DNA of 6,239 nucleotides, taken from contig URYV01000097.1 in NCBI GenBank assembly GCA_900552285.1, positions 1-6,239 of the forward strand, in the 5' to 3' direction. The translations under genes were made by a program, and so were the position numbers. This stretch comes from an uncultured Oscillospiraceae bacterium (GTDB lineage: Bacteria > Bacillota > Clostridia > Oscillospirales > Acutalibacteraceae). The notes under the pieces are model-generated. The model saw only the letters and a program-made list of their open reading frames with translations, was not told the DNA's origin and did no database searches. Positions 1 to 6,053 of this stretch are shown here, piece after piece (positions within the stretch are counted from its first letter, which is position 1; each line of letters begins with the position of its first letter).

Positions 1-1
1 C

Positions 2-220
2 TGGATCCATAATTGCGAATGTTTTTGGATAGCCAATCAAATCCGCATAACCGGGTTCGGATATGCCATAGCCAGCGGTGTGAAAAAAGCGGTGGACGAG
101 CAGGGCACTTTGGGGATTTTGACGGGCGGACTGACAGCCACGGCGGCAGGCATAACGGCGGCGGTTATTTTCGGTATAATTGCGGCATTCTTTTTCCGCC
201 CGAAAATAAAAAAAGCGTAA
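2..220 (+). CDS. spoVAE: Stage V sporulation protein AE (SpoVAE/SpoVAEB-like), C-terminal part, 5' end missing
   Basis: Only the last 72 codons lie in the window, ending at TAA 218-220. From codon 16 (base 47) the product fits the C-terminus of the SpoVAC/SpoVAEB membrane family: ITGFGYAIASGVKKAVDE, then a loop with LTGGLTATAAG, one hydrophobic segment (ITAAVIFGIIAAFFF) and a short basic tail (RPKIKKA). In Bacilli and Clostridia the SpoVA proteins move Ca-dipicolinate across the inner spore membrane during sporulation and germination. The first 15 codons of the same frame (W, C, C and W residues) do not resemble the glycine-rich GAGAT-type stretch the family carries before TGFGY, so bases 1-46 may be an assembly-edge artefact or a rearrangement. 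The family call rests on remembered SpoVAE sequences. No clear terminator follows, and the sigma-A promoter of the next gene starts 13 bp after the stop. Confidence 0.8.
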   Translation, partial: WIHNCECFWIANQIRITGFGYAIASGVKKAVDEQGTLGILTGGLTATAAGITAAVIFGIIAAFFFRPKIKKA

Positions 221-232
221 AAAATAAAGGTT

Positions 233-261
233 TTGGGAGAATTTTTGCGAATAAATATAAT
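233..261 (+). promoter_or_regulatory. Sigma-A type promoter for the dgt-dnaG-sigA operon
   Basis: A perfect -10 box TATAAT lies at 256-261. A -35 box TTGGGA (4 of 6 matches to TTGACA) lies at 233-238, and the spacer is exactly 17 bp. Transcription would start near 268, giving a leader of about 20 nt with the ribosome binding site just inside it. This placement also argues against the upstream TTG (233) and ATG (260) as starts of dgt, since they would sit in the promoter. It was not tested experimentally. Confidence 0.65.
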
Positions 262-272
262 GAAAGAAAAAG

Positions 273-280
273 AGAGGGTG
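273..280 (+). promoter_or_regulatory. Ribosome binding site deciding the dgt start
   Basis: AGAGGG at 273-278 sits 8 nt before ATG 287. The earlier in-frame candidates, TTG 233 and ATG 260, have no purine-rich stretch at a proper distance. This site therefore supports 287 as the start codon. Confidence 0.6.
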
Positions 281-286
281 AAAAGT

Positions 287-1288
287 ATGTCCGAAAACTT
301 GAGAGAACGTTGGGAAAAGGCCGAGGATCTTTTGCTTTGCGAAAATGCGAGAAAAAGCTCGATGTCCAAGGGACGTGTTTCCTTTGAACCGCCCGACCCG
401 GTCAGAACCTGTTTTCAAAGAGACCGTGACCGTATTATCCATTGTAATGCCTTCCGCCGTCTTAAATATAAGACCCAGGTGTTTCTCGATCCCGAGCGTG
501 ACCACTACCGAACGAGACTTACTCACACCCTTGAGGTTTCGCAGATTGCACGGACGATTTCACGCGCCTTGCGGCTTAACGAGGATTTGACCGAGGCGAT
601 TGCCATTGGCCATGATCTCGGTCACACTCCCTTCGGACACGCTGGGGAAAGGGCGCTTAACGAAATTTGCCCCCTGGGATTTCGCCACAGCGAACAGAGC
701 GTCCGCGTCGTGGAACGCCTTGAGAAGAACGGCCGAGGACTCAATCTGACCTTTGAGGTTCGGGACGGAATACTTAAACACACGAACGGCGTGGCCGAGA
801 CCCTCGAGGGGAGAGTGGTTCGTCTTGCCGACCGAATCGCATACATAAATCACGACATCGACGACGCGGTTCGCGCGGATGTTTTAAAGGAAAGCGACAT
901 TCCTCGGGATATTATCTCCGCTCTCGGAGACCGCCGCAGCGCAAGGATAAACACCCTTGTCGGAGCGGTTATTTCGGGCAGCGAGGGCACGGGAGACATA
1001 AGCGTCGACAGTTCGGTTTCAAAGCAGTTTGACGATCTGCACGAATTTATGTTTGAGCGGGTCTACCGAAATCCCGTTGCCAAAAGCCAGGAGGGAAAGG
1101 CAGCCTTTCTTGTTAAAACCCTTTATAATTATTTTCTTGACCACACCGATATGCTGAGCTCGGAATGCAAGCTCATACTTGAAAAAGAGGGCGTCGAGCG
1201 GGCGGTCTGCGATTATATTGCGGGAATGACCGACAGATATGCAATTCGTGTGTATGAGGATCTGTTTATACCCTATTCATGGAAATGA
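287..1288 (+). CDS. dgt: Deoxyguanosinetriphosphate triphosphohydrolase-like HD protein (dGTPase)
   Basis: The product is a 333-residue cytoplasmic metal-dependent phosphohydrolase of the HD superfamily. The family splits dGTP (sometimes other dNTPs) into the deoxynucleoside and triphosphate, which tunes the dNTP pool. The Dgt signature QRDRDRIIH with AFRRLKYKTQVF lies at residues 44-66. The HD metal ligands are visible as H80 (LTHTLEVSQIAR), H109-D110 (IGHDLGHTPFGHAGERAL) and D182 (RLADRIAYINHDIDDA). The length fits the short Firmicute form rather than the roughly 500-residue enterobacterial Dgt. I chose ATG 287 because it has an AGAGGG site 8 nt upstream and the operon promoter's -10 box covers the earlier ATG at 260. 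dnaG starts 9 bp after the stop, and its Shine-Dalgarno bases overlap the dgt stop codon, so the two are probably transcribed and translated together. Substrate specificity cannot be read from the sequence. Confidence 0.93.
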   Translation: MSENLRERWEKAEDLLLCENARKSSMSKGRVSFEPPDPVRTCFQRDRDRIIHCNAFRRLKYKTQVFLDPERDHYRTRLTHTLEVSQIARTISRALRLNEDLTEAIAIGHDLGHTPFGHAGERALNEICPLGFRHSEQSVRVVERLEKNGRGLNLTFEVRDGILKHTNGVAETLEGRVVRLADRIAYINHDIDDAVRADVLKESDIPRDIISALGDRRSARINTLVGAVISGSEGTGDISVDSSVSKQFDDLHEFMFERVYRNPVAKSQEGKAAFLVKTLYNYFLDHTDMLSSECKLILEKEGVERAVCDYIAGMTDRYAIRVYEDLFIPYSWK

Positions 1289-1297
1289 GGCGATTTT

Positions 1298-3088
1298 ATG
1301 GCGTTTAATGAGGATTTTCTCCTTGAGCTTAAGGAGCGAAATCCGATTGAGGATGTTGTTTCGTCATATATAAACATAAAAAAGGGCGGGCGCAATCCCA
1401 AGGGACTTTGCCCCTTTCACAACGAAAAAACGCCCTCCTTCACGCTTTATCCCGAAAACGGCTCATTTTATTGTTTCGGCTGCGGAACGGGCGGGGACGT
1501 TATACGGTTCATTCGGCTTATCGAAAATCTCGACTATGTCGACGCCGTGAAATTTCTTGCCCAGCGTGCCGGAATGACCGTTCCCATTGACAGCGCCGAC
1601 GACGGAGTCCACAGGCTTAAAAACAAAATCTATTCCATAAATCGCGAAACGGCGAAATTTTTCAATACGACCCTCTTTTTGCCGGCGGGCAAGGCGGGAT
1701 ATGATTATTTCAAAAGCCGAGGCCTTTCGGACAGGGACATGAAGCATTTCGGGCTCGGATTTTCACCGGATTCGTGGAACGGACTTCGCGATCACCTTAA
1801 ATCCAAGGGCTTTACATATGAAGAAATGACGGCGGCAAACGTTGTGTCAAAAAGCGGAAGAAACAACAGCTTTTACGACCGATTCCGCAACAGAATCATG
1901 TTTCCCATAATAGATGTTCGGGGAAATGTGATTGCTTTCGGCGGAAGAAAGCTGCCCAAAAGCGACGGAGCCAAATATATAAATACCTCCGATACCCCTG
2001 TCTATAAAAAAAGCCACAATGTCTATGCGCTGAATTTTGCGAAAAATTCCTGCGAGGAAAGACTTGTGCTTTGCGAGGGGTATATGGATGTTATTGCGCT
2101 GCAAAAGGCGGGAATTTTCAATTCGGTAGCTCCTCTCGGAACGGCCTTCACCGAGGAACAGGCGCAGCTCCTTTCGCGGTATACAAAGGAGATATTGCTT
2201 TGCTTTGACTCGGACGACGCGGGTCAAAAGGCGATAGAGCGGGCAATAGGGATTCTTTCAAAAGCATCCTGCGCCGTAAAAATTATCGTTATTCCGAAGG
2301 GAAAGGACCCCGACGAATTTATGAAGCTTTACCCGAGCGACGGAACGGCAAAGTTTAAGGAGCTTATGAACAATGCTCTAAGCGTTGTGGAATACCGAAT
2401 CGAGCGTGCGCTTGAAAAGGTCGACGTGACGAACGACGCGGGGAAAATCAGATTTTTGGAAACCGCGGCGCGTATTCTTTCGGATGTTACATCTCCCGTT
2501 GAGCGGGAGGTTTACGCCGGACGGCTTTCGGACAAATATTCGGTCTCCAAGGACTCGATTCTCAAAATGTCCGAGAATTTCGGTAAAAAGGAATACCGCA
2601 AAAAGATAAAGCAACAAACCGGCAAAATCATTCGTCCGAAAACCGAGGACACGGTAAACAGGGACAAGCCTAAGAACCTCCGTGCGGCCAATGCCGAGGA
2701 AGGGATGCTTTCGGTTTTGCTCAGAAATCCCGACTATATTTTGCGGGTGGCGTCAAAGGTTACCGAGGACGATTTTGTGACCGAATTTAATCGGAAAATC
2801 TTTTCGGTTCTGCTAAGCCGCGCCAAGAGCGGGCGCTCGGTGGACATTACGGCGCTTAATTCCGATTTTACCTCGGAAGAAATCGGCCGTATTGCCGAAA
2901 TTTCCTCCAAGGGAGCCATGAGGGCGAACACCCTTGAGGAATGTGCCGATTGCTATTATATAATGAGGCAGGAAAAGTTAAATCAAAGCGCAAAAAAAGA
3001 GGGCTTTGACAATGACGACGATTTTTTTGCCGCAATGGACAGAATAAAAAAACAAAAAGTTAAGGGAGTTAAAGAAGATGGCAACTAA
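1298..3088 (+). CDS. dnaG: DNA primase
   Basis: The product is a 596-residue primase that makes the RNA primers for lagging-strand and origin DNA synthesis at the replication fork, together with the replicative helicase. The domain order is complete. A CHC2 zinc ribbon (C38, H41, C59, C62 in CPFH and CFGC) lies at about residues 30-70. The primase core has RNRIMFPI (198-205), AFGGR (213-217) and YINTSDTPVYKK (227-238). The TOPRIM domain has E260 in LCEGYMD, D304/D306/D307 in FDSDDAG and DPDE at 337-340. A charged linker (about 428-460) leads to a helical helicase-binding domain (about 463-575). Its length is typical for Firmicutes. The GAGG ribosome binding site overlaps the dgt stop, 7 nt before ATG 1298. 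The last 11 bp overlap the start of sigA, and the sigA ribosome binding site lies inside the dnaG coding region. Every motif I looked for is present, with no sign of damage. Confidence 0.97.
   Translation: MAFNEDFLLELKERNPIEDVVSSYINIKKGGRNPKGLCPFHNEKTPSFTLYPENGSFYCFGCGTGGDVIRFIRLIENLDYVDAVKFLAQRAGMTVPIDSADDGVHRLKNKIYSINRETAKFFNTTLFLPAGKAGYDYFKSRGLSDRDMKHFGLGFSPDSWNGLRDHLKSKGFTYEEMTAANVVSKSGRNNSFYDRFRNRIMFPIIDVRGNVIAFGGRKLPKSDGAKYINTSDTPVYKKSHNVYALNFAKNSCEERLVLCEGYMDVIALQKAGIFNSVAPLGTAFTEEQAQLLSRYTKEILLCFDSDDAGQKAIERAIGILSKASCAVKIIVIPKGKDPDEFMKLYPSDGTAKFKELMNNALSVVEYRIERALEKVDVTNDAGKIRFLETAARILSDVTSPVEREVYAGRLSDKYSVSKDSILKMSENFGKKEYRKKIKQQTGKIIRPKTEDTVNRDKPKNLRAANAEEGMLSVLLRNPDYILRVASKVTEDDFVTEFNRKIFSVLLSRAKSGRSVDITALNSDFTSEEIGRIAEISSKGAMRANTLEECADCYYIMRQEKLNQSAKKEGFDNDDDFFAAMDRIKKQKVKGVKEDGN
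2934..2964 (+). promoter_or_regulatory. Possible internal promoter upstream of sigA, inside dnaG
   Basis: A perfect TATAAT at 2959-2964 is preceded by TTGAGG at 2934-2939 (4 of 6 matches). The 19-bp spacer is longer than ideal. In other Firmicutes, sigA has extra promoters within the operon, so a promoter here would make sense. However, the bases also encode conserved-looking residues (CYYIM) and an AT-rich hexamer can arise by chance. Confidence 0.25.
3062..3068 (+). promoter_or_regulatory. Ribosome binding site of sigA, inside the dnaG coding region
   Basis: AAGGGAG at 3062-3068 lies 9 nt before ATG 3078. It is within the last codons of dnaG, so sigA translation can start on its own or by re-initiation of ribosomes ending dnaG at 3088. 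Confidence 0.7.
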
Positions 3089-4277
3089 AAAGAAAGAAAC
3101 CGAAGAAATTAAGGACATCGAGCAGAATCAGTCCGACAAGAAAACGGTTAAAAAGACCGCTAAGTCCAAAAAGACCGACGCCGATGTGAAAAAGAATTCA
3201 AAAGAGGACGAGCTTGACCTTTTCGACGATCTGCTTGACGGGCAACCGGCCGCAAATCAGCCCGAGCAGGAGGAGCCCGAGGAAGAAGATATCTTGAAAA
3301 ATATCGACGAGCTTGACGACAGCGCCATGGCGGAAAATCCCGATGCCGAGGTTCCTCTTCTCGATCTCGATTTTCTCGAGCCCACAGCCGAGGAGCTTGA
3401 GGTCGAGGAAATTCCCGAGGACACCATTGAGGACGAAATAATTACCGATAATGTCGCTCTCGACGACCCGGTCAAGCTTTATCTTAAGGAAATCGGCCGT
3501 GTTCCGCTGCTTTCCGCGGAGGAGGAAATCGAGCTTGCAATCAAGATAAACGAAGGAGACGAAAGGGCGAAAAAACGTCTGACCGAAGCCAATCTGCGCC
3601 TTGTCGTCAGCATTGCAAAAAGATATGTGGGAAGGGGAATGCATTTCCTTGACCTCATTCAGGAGGGCAACGTAGGTCTTATAAAGGCGGTGGAGAAATT
3701 CGATTATACCAAGGGATTTAAATTTTCCACCTATGCCACCTGGTGGATAAGACAGGCCATAACAAGAGCCATTGCCGACCAGGCCCGCACCATTCGCATA
3801 CCCGTTCACATGGTGGAAACCATCAACCGACTCAAAAAGGCTCACAGCCGTTTGCTTCATGAAAACGGATATGACCCCAGCGAGGAGCAGATTGCCGAAT
3901 ATATGGGCCTTTCGGTGGAAAGGGTCAGAGAAATAATGCGCGTCGCACAGGAGCCCGTTTCCATGGAAACCCCCATCGGCCCCGAGGAGGACAGCCGTCT
4001 TGTGGACTTTATCCGCGATGAGGACGCTCCCGCACCCGACGACGCAGCTTTAAAATCCATAACAAACGAGGATATTGACGCCGTGCTTCACACACTCGCT
4101 CCGAGAGAGGAAGAGGTCGTGCGTCTTCGTTTCGGACTTCGCGACGGCCGCTGCCACACCCTTGAGGAGGTAGGAAGTCAGTTTAACGTTACCCGCGAAC
4201 GAATCCGTCAGATCGAGGCCAAGGCGCTGAGAAAGCTCCGCCACCCCGTTCGCAGCAACAAATTTAAGGAAAGATAA
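3078..4277 (+). CDS. sigA: Primary RNA polymerase sigma factor SigA (RpoD)
   Basis: The product is the 399-residue housekeeping sigma-70 factor, which gives RNA polymerase its specificity for -10/-35 promoters. Region 1.2 starts at DDPVKLYLKEIGRVPLL (129-145). Region 2 runs from about 168 to 240 and holds ANLRLVVSIAKRYVGRG, DLIQEGNVGLIKAVEKFDY and the -10 reading helix FSTYATWWIRQAITRAIADQ. Region 3 starts at IRIPVHMVETINRL (239-252). Region 4 ends with the helix-turn-helix TLEEVGSQFNVTRERIRQIE (361-380) and the conserved LRHP. The first 127 residues are unusual: a lysine-rich segment (1-42) followed by a very acidic, low-complexity stretch (43-122). I see no region 1.1 fold of the kind in Bacillus SigA. 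The start at ATG 3078 has AAGGGAG 9 nt upstream and overlaps dnaG by 11 bp. The dgt-dnaG-sigA order is the Firmicute version of the macromolecular synthesis operon. The symbol rpoD is equally used. Confidence 0.97.
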   Translation: MATKKKETEEIKDIEQNQSDKKTVKKTAKSKKTDADVKKNSKEDELDLFDDLLDGQPAANQPEQEEPEEEDILKNIDELDDSAMAENPDAEVPLLDLDFLEPTAEELEVEEIPEDTIEDEIITDNVALDDPVKLYLKEIGRVPLLSAEEEIELAIKINEGDERAKKRLTEANLRLVVSIAKRYVGRGMHFLDLIQEGNVGLIKAVEKFDYTKGFKFSTYATWWIRQAITRAIADQARTIRIPVHMVETINRLKKAHSRLLHENGYDPSEEQIAEYMGLSVERVREIMRVAQEPVSMETPIGPEEDSRLVDFIRDEDAPAPDDAALKSITNEDIDAVLHTLAPREEEVVRLRFGLRDGRCHTLEEVGSQFNVTRERIRQIEAKALRKLRHPVRSNKFKER

Positions 4278-4292
4278 AGAACTTTTAAACGT

Positions 4293-4298
4293 TATACT
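4293..4298 (+). promoter_or_regulatory. Possible -10 element before guaA
   Basis: TATACT at 4293-4298 lies in the 44-bp gap between sigA and guaA, 23 nt before the GTG start, a distance close to that of the dgt promoter. No acceptable -35 box is present at 16-18 bp (the bases there are A-rich) and no extended TG motif is seen. guaA may simply be read through from the sigA operon. Confidence 0.25.
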
Positions 4299-4307
4299 AT
4301 ATTTTTT

Positions 4308-4313
4308 AAAGGG
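4308..4313 (+). promoter_or_regulatory. Ribosome binding site deciding the guaA GTG start
   Basis: AAAGGG at 4308-4313 is 8 nt before GTG 4322. The in-frame GTG at 4313 would overlap this site and so cannot use it. The start at 4322 also gives the usual GuaA beginning, MKNQLVLVLDFGGQY. Confidence 0.65.
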
Positions 4314-4321
4314 TGAATTTT

Positions 4322-5848
4322 GTGAAAAATCAGTTGGTATTAGTTTTGGACTTCGGCGGTCAGTATAAGGAGCTTATTGCCCGCAGAGTCAGAGAATGCG
4401 GAGTATACTCCTTTATAAAGCCGGGCGATACCCCCATTGAAGAAATCAAAAGCATGAATCCCATCGGAATCATTCTGACGGGCGGTCCCTCCAGCGTTTA
4501 TGACGACGCCTCTCCCAAATGCTCCGATGAGCTTTTCAGACTCGGAATACCAGTGCTCGGAATTTGCTACGGTTTTCAGCTCATGACCTACCTCTGCGGA
4601 GGCACCGTGGAAAGCTGTACCGTCAGCGAATACGGCACCACCGATATGGAAATGACGGCAAAATCGCCGGTTTTCGAAGGTCTTGAGGGAACACAGCCCG
4701 TTCTCATGAGTCATACCGATTATCTGAGCATGCTGCCGGAAGGATTTGTCAATCTCGGCAAAACCGCCGACTGCCCCAATGCCGCCGTGGAGAATGCCGA
4801 AAGAAAGCTTTACGGTTTTCAGTTTCATCCCGAGGTGGTTAACACCAAGAACGGAACGAAAATGATAAGAAATTTCCTCTATAATGTTTGCGGTGCTTTG
4901 GGCGACTATTCCATGGACGATTATATCAAAACCCAAATTGCCGCCGTCAGAGAGCAGGTCGGCGACCAAAAGGTTGTGCTCGGTCTTTCGGGCGGAGTGG
5001 ATTCTTCGGTTTGCGCCGCGCTGCTTTCAAAGGCAATTCCCGGACAGCTCACCTGCATATTTGTCGACCACGGATTTATGCGTAAAAACGAGGGCGACGA
5101 AATCGAGGAAATATTCACAAAACGCGATCTTAATTTTATCAGAGTCGACGCATCTGAAAAATTCCTTGGCGAGCTTAAGGGTGTTTGGGAGCCTGAACAG
5201 AAGAGAAAAATAATCGGACGTCTTTTTGTCGAAACCTTTAACGAGGAGGCGGCAAAGATCGGCGGAGCGGCATTTCTTGCTCAGGGAACCATTTATCCCG
5301 ATGTTATCGAATCGGGTAACAGCAAGGCGGCGACCATAAAGAGCCACCACAATGTGGGCGGACTTCCCGAGGACATAGGCTTTAAGGGCATTGTCGAACC
5401 CCTTCGCGGTCTTTTTAAGGACGAGGTAAGAGAGGTCGGAAGAAAGCTTAATCTGCCCGATTTTCTTGTCGACCGTCAGCCCTTCCCGGGTCCTGGTCTT
5501 GCCATTCGCGTTATCGGTGATCTGACGAGAGAAAAACTCGACATTCTCCGTGACGCGGATGCGATTGTCCGTGAGGAAATAGGAAATTCCGGCAGCGAGG
5601 CCAGCCAATATTTTGCCGTGTTGACGAACAGCCGCTCGGTGGGAGTTATGGGAGACGGAAGAACATACGATTATACCGTTGCCGTCCGCGCGGTTGTGAC
5701 GGGAGATTTCATGACGGCCGAATATGCAAGGCTGCCCCACGAGCTCCTTTCGAAAATTTCCAGACGCATCACAAACGAGGTCGACGGAATCAACCGTGTG
5801 GTTTACGACATTACCGATAAGCCCCCCGCCACCATAGAATGGGAATAA
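4322..5848 (+). CDS. guaA: GMP synthase (glutamine-hydrolysing)
   Basis: The product is a 508-residue cytoplasmic enzyme that converts XMP to GMP with ATP and glutamine, the last step of guanine nucleotide synthesis. The N-terminal class I glutamine amidotransferase domain (about 4-190) has its triad C82 (LGICYGFQL), H169 and E171 (GFQFHPEV). The ATP pyrophosphatase domain (about 200-390) begins its nucleotide loop at LGLSGGVDSS (220-229). The C-terminal dimerisation and XMP-binding domain (about 386-508) has QPFPGPGLAIRV and ends DITDKPPATIEWE, the normal complete family end. The start is GTG 4322, chosen for AAAGGG 8 nt upstream and for the family N-terminus. The gap to sigA is only 44 bp. 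This leaves no room for the purine riboswitch that controls guaA in some Firmicutes. The 3' end is intact, which is what integration with regeneration of the gene end would leave. Confidence 0.97.
   Translation: MKNQLVLVLDFGGQYKELIARRVRECGVYSFIKPGDTPIEEIKSMNPIGIILTGGPSSVYDDASPKCSDELFRLGIPVLGICYGFQLMTYLCGGTVESCTVSEYGTTDMEMTAKSPVFEGLEGTQPVLMSHTDYLSMLPEGFVNLGKTADCPNAAVENAERKLYGFQFHPEVVNTKNGTKMIRNFLYNVCGALGDYSMDDYIKTQIAAVREQVGDQKVVLGLSGGVDSSVCAALLSKAIPGQLTCIFVDHGFMRKNEGDEIEEIFTKRDLNFIRVDASEKFLGELKGVWEPEQKRKIIGRLFVETFNEEAAKIGGAAFLAQGTIYPDVIESGNSKAATIKSHHNVGGLPEDIGFKGIVEPLRGLFKDEVREVGRKLNLPDFLVDRQPFPGPGLAIRVIGDLTREKLDILRDADAIVREEIGNSGSEASQYFAVLTNSRSVGVMGDGRTYDYTVAVRAVVTGDFMTAEYARLPHELLSKISRRITNEVDGINRVVYDITDKPPATIEWE
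5807..5848 (+). other. Candidate attachment site at the guaA 3' end
   Basis: The last codons of guaA (DITDKPPATIEWE and stop) are an established target of tyrosine recombinases of integrative elements and genomic islands, which recreate the gene end from their own attachment sequence. Directly downstream, base composition and gene orientation change and a paired short repeat appears. The exact core cannot be set, because no second copy of this sequence lies in the window. The site could also be unoccupied, with ordinary host DNA beyond it. Confidence 0.4.
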
Positions 5849-5907
5849 TTTACAGAAGTCGTAAAAGTGGCTTAAACACTGGGTTTTAGGCTCTCAAATT
5901 CCCGATT

Positions 5908-5928
5908 TGATAGCAAAATGATAGCAAA
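5908..5928 (+). repeat. Tandem 10-bp direct repeat TGATAGCAAA, period 11 bp
   Basis: TGATAGCAAA occurs perfectly at 5908-5917 and again at 5919-5928, separated by a single A. The two copies lie one helical turn apart, 60 bp after the guaA stop. Spaced direct repeats of this kind next to an attachment core are typical arm-type binding sites of tyrosine recombinases. The repeat is seen directly, but the role is inferred. Confidence 0.75.
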
Positions 5929-5967
5929 CCGTAAAACGCCATTATTCTAAGTGTTCTATCGGTTTGC
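5924..5967. repeat. 8-bp inverted repeat GCAAACCG / CGGTTTGC
   Basis: GCAAACCG (5924-5931) and CGGTTTGC (5960-5967) are perfect reverse complements separated by 28 bp. The left arm overlaps the second copy of the TGATAGCAAA repeat. The spacing is too long and the stem too short for a good terminator. A protein-binding pair in the element border is possible, as is chance. Confidence 0.35.
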
Positions 5968-5991
5968 AGGTACAATTATCTTAATACTATA

Positions 5992-6031
5992 AAAGGCATT
6001 ACTGACTTTTGCAGTCGGTAATGCCTTTTTT
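5992..6031. terminator. Strong bidirectional intrinsic terminator
   Basis: The 15-bp stem pairs 5992-6006 (AAAGGCATTACTGAC) with 6014-6028 (GTCGGTAATGCCTTT), with one G-T wobble and a 7-nt loop (TTTTGCA). On the + strand it runs into TTTTTT (6026-6031). On the - strand it is followed by TTTTATAG. It sits 25 bp after the stop of the opposite-strand gene and 143 bp after guaA, so it can end transcripts coming from both sides. Confidence 0.85.
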
Positions 6032-6053
6032 GCGTTTTCTATTATATTCCGTT

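Larger units (their letters stand above)
5849..5991. other. Gene-free stretch after guaA
   Basis: I see no open reading frame with a plausible start and ribosome binding site, and no tRNA or other RNA gene. The stretch holds the TGATAGCAAA direct repeat, an 8-bp inverted repeat and a 7-bp CGTAAAA word at 5860-5866 and 5930-5936. It ends at the terminator hairpin. This makeup fits the non-coding border of an integrated element, but is not proof of one. Confidence 0.5.

Noticed and set aside
3..8. GGATCC at the very left edge as a sign of a cloning junction
   Set aside because: A single six-base restriction site is expected by chance and no vector-like sequence accompanies it.
233..286. Longer dgt starting at TTG 233 or ATG 260 (up to 351 residues)
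   Set aside because: Neither start has a ribosome binding site at a proper distance, and both fall within the TTGGGA-17-TATAAT promoter. The start at 287 has one and gives the usual family length.
13..387. 124-codon + frame overlapping the spoVAE end and the dgt start
   Set aside because: It is out of frame with both recognisable genes and its sequence is low-complexity shadow.
3006..3011. Perfect TTGACA inside dnaG as a -35 box for sigA
   Set aside because: There is no -10-like hexamer 15-19 bp downstream (the bases there are GC-rich).
3198..3860. 220-codon open frame on the - strand inside sigA
   Set aside because: It is a shadow of sigA coding sequence, running antisense through conserved regions 1.2 and 2, with no supporting signals.
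4313..4321. guaA start at GTG 4313
   Set aside because: It overlaps the AAAGGG ribosome site. The GTG at 4322 is spaced 8 nt from it and yields the family's usual first residues.
4278..4321. Purine riboswitch or terminator between sigA and guaA
   Set aside because: The gap is too short for a riboswitch and holds no stable hairpin.
5027..5740. 237-codon open frame on the - strand inside guaA
   Set aside because: It lies antisense to an intact, motif-complete guaA. The protein has no recognisable domain and no supported start.
5964..5993. Promoter TTGCAG...TATAAA before the terminator hairpin
   Set aside because: The boxes are weak, the spacing is 18 bp, and it would lead straight into a terminator with no gene behind it on the + strand.
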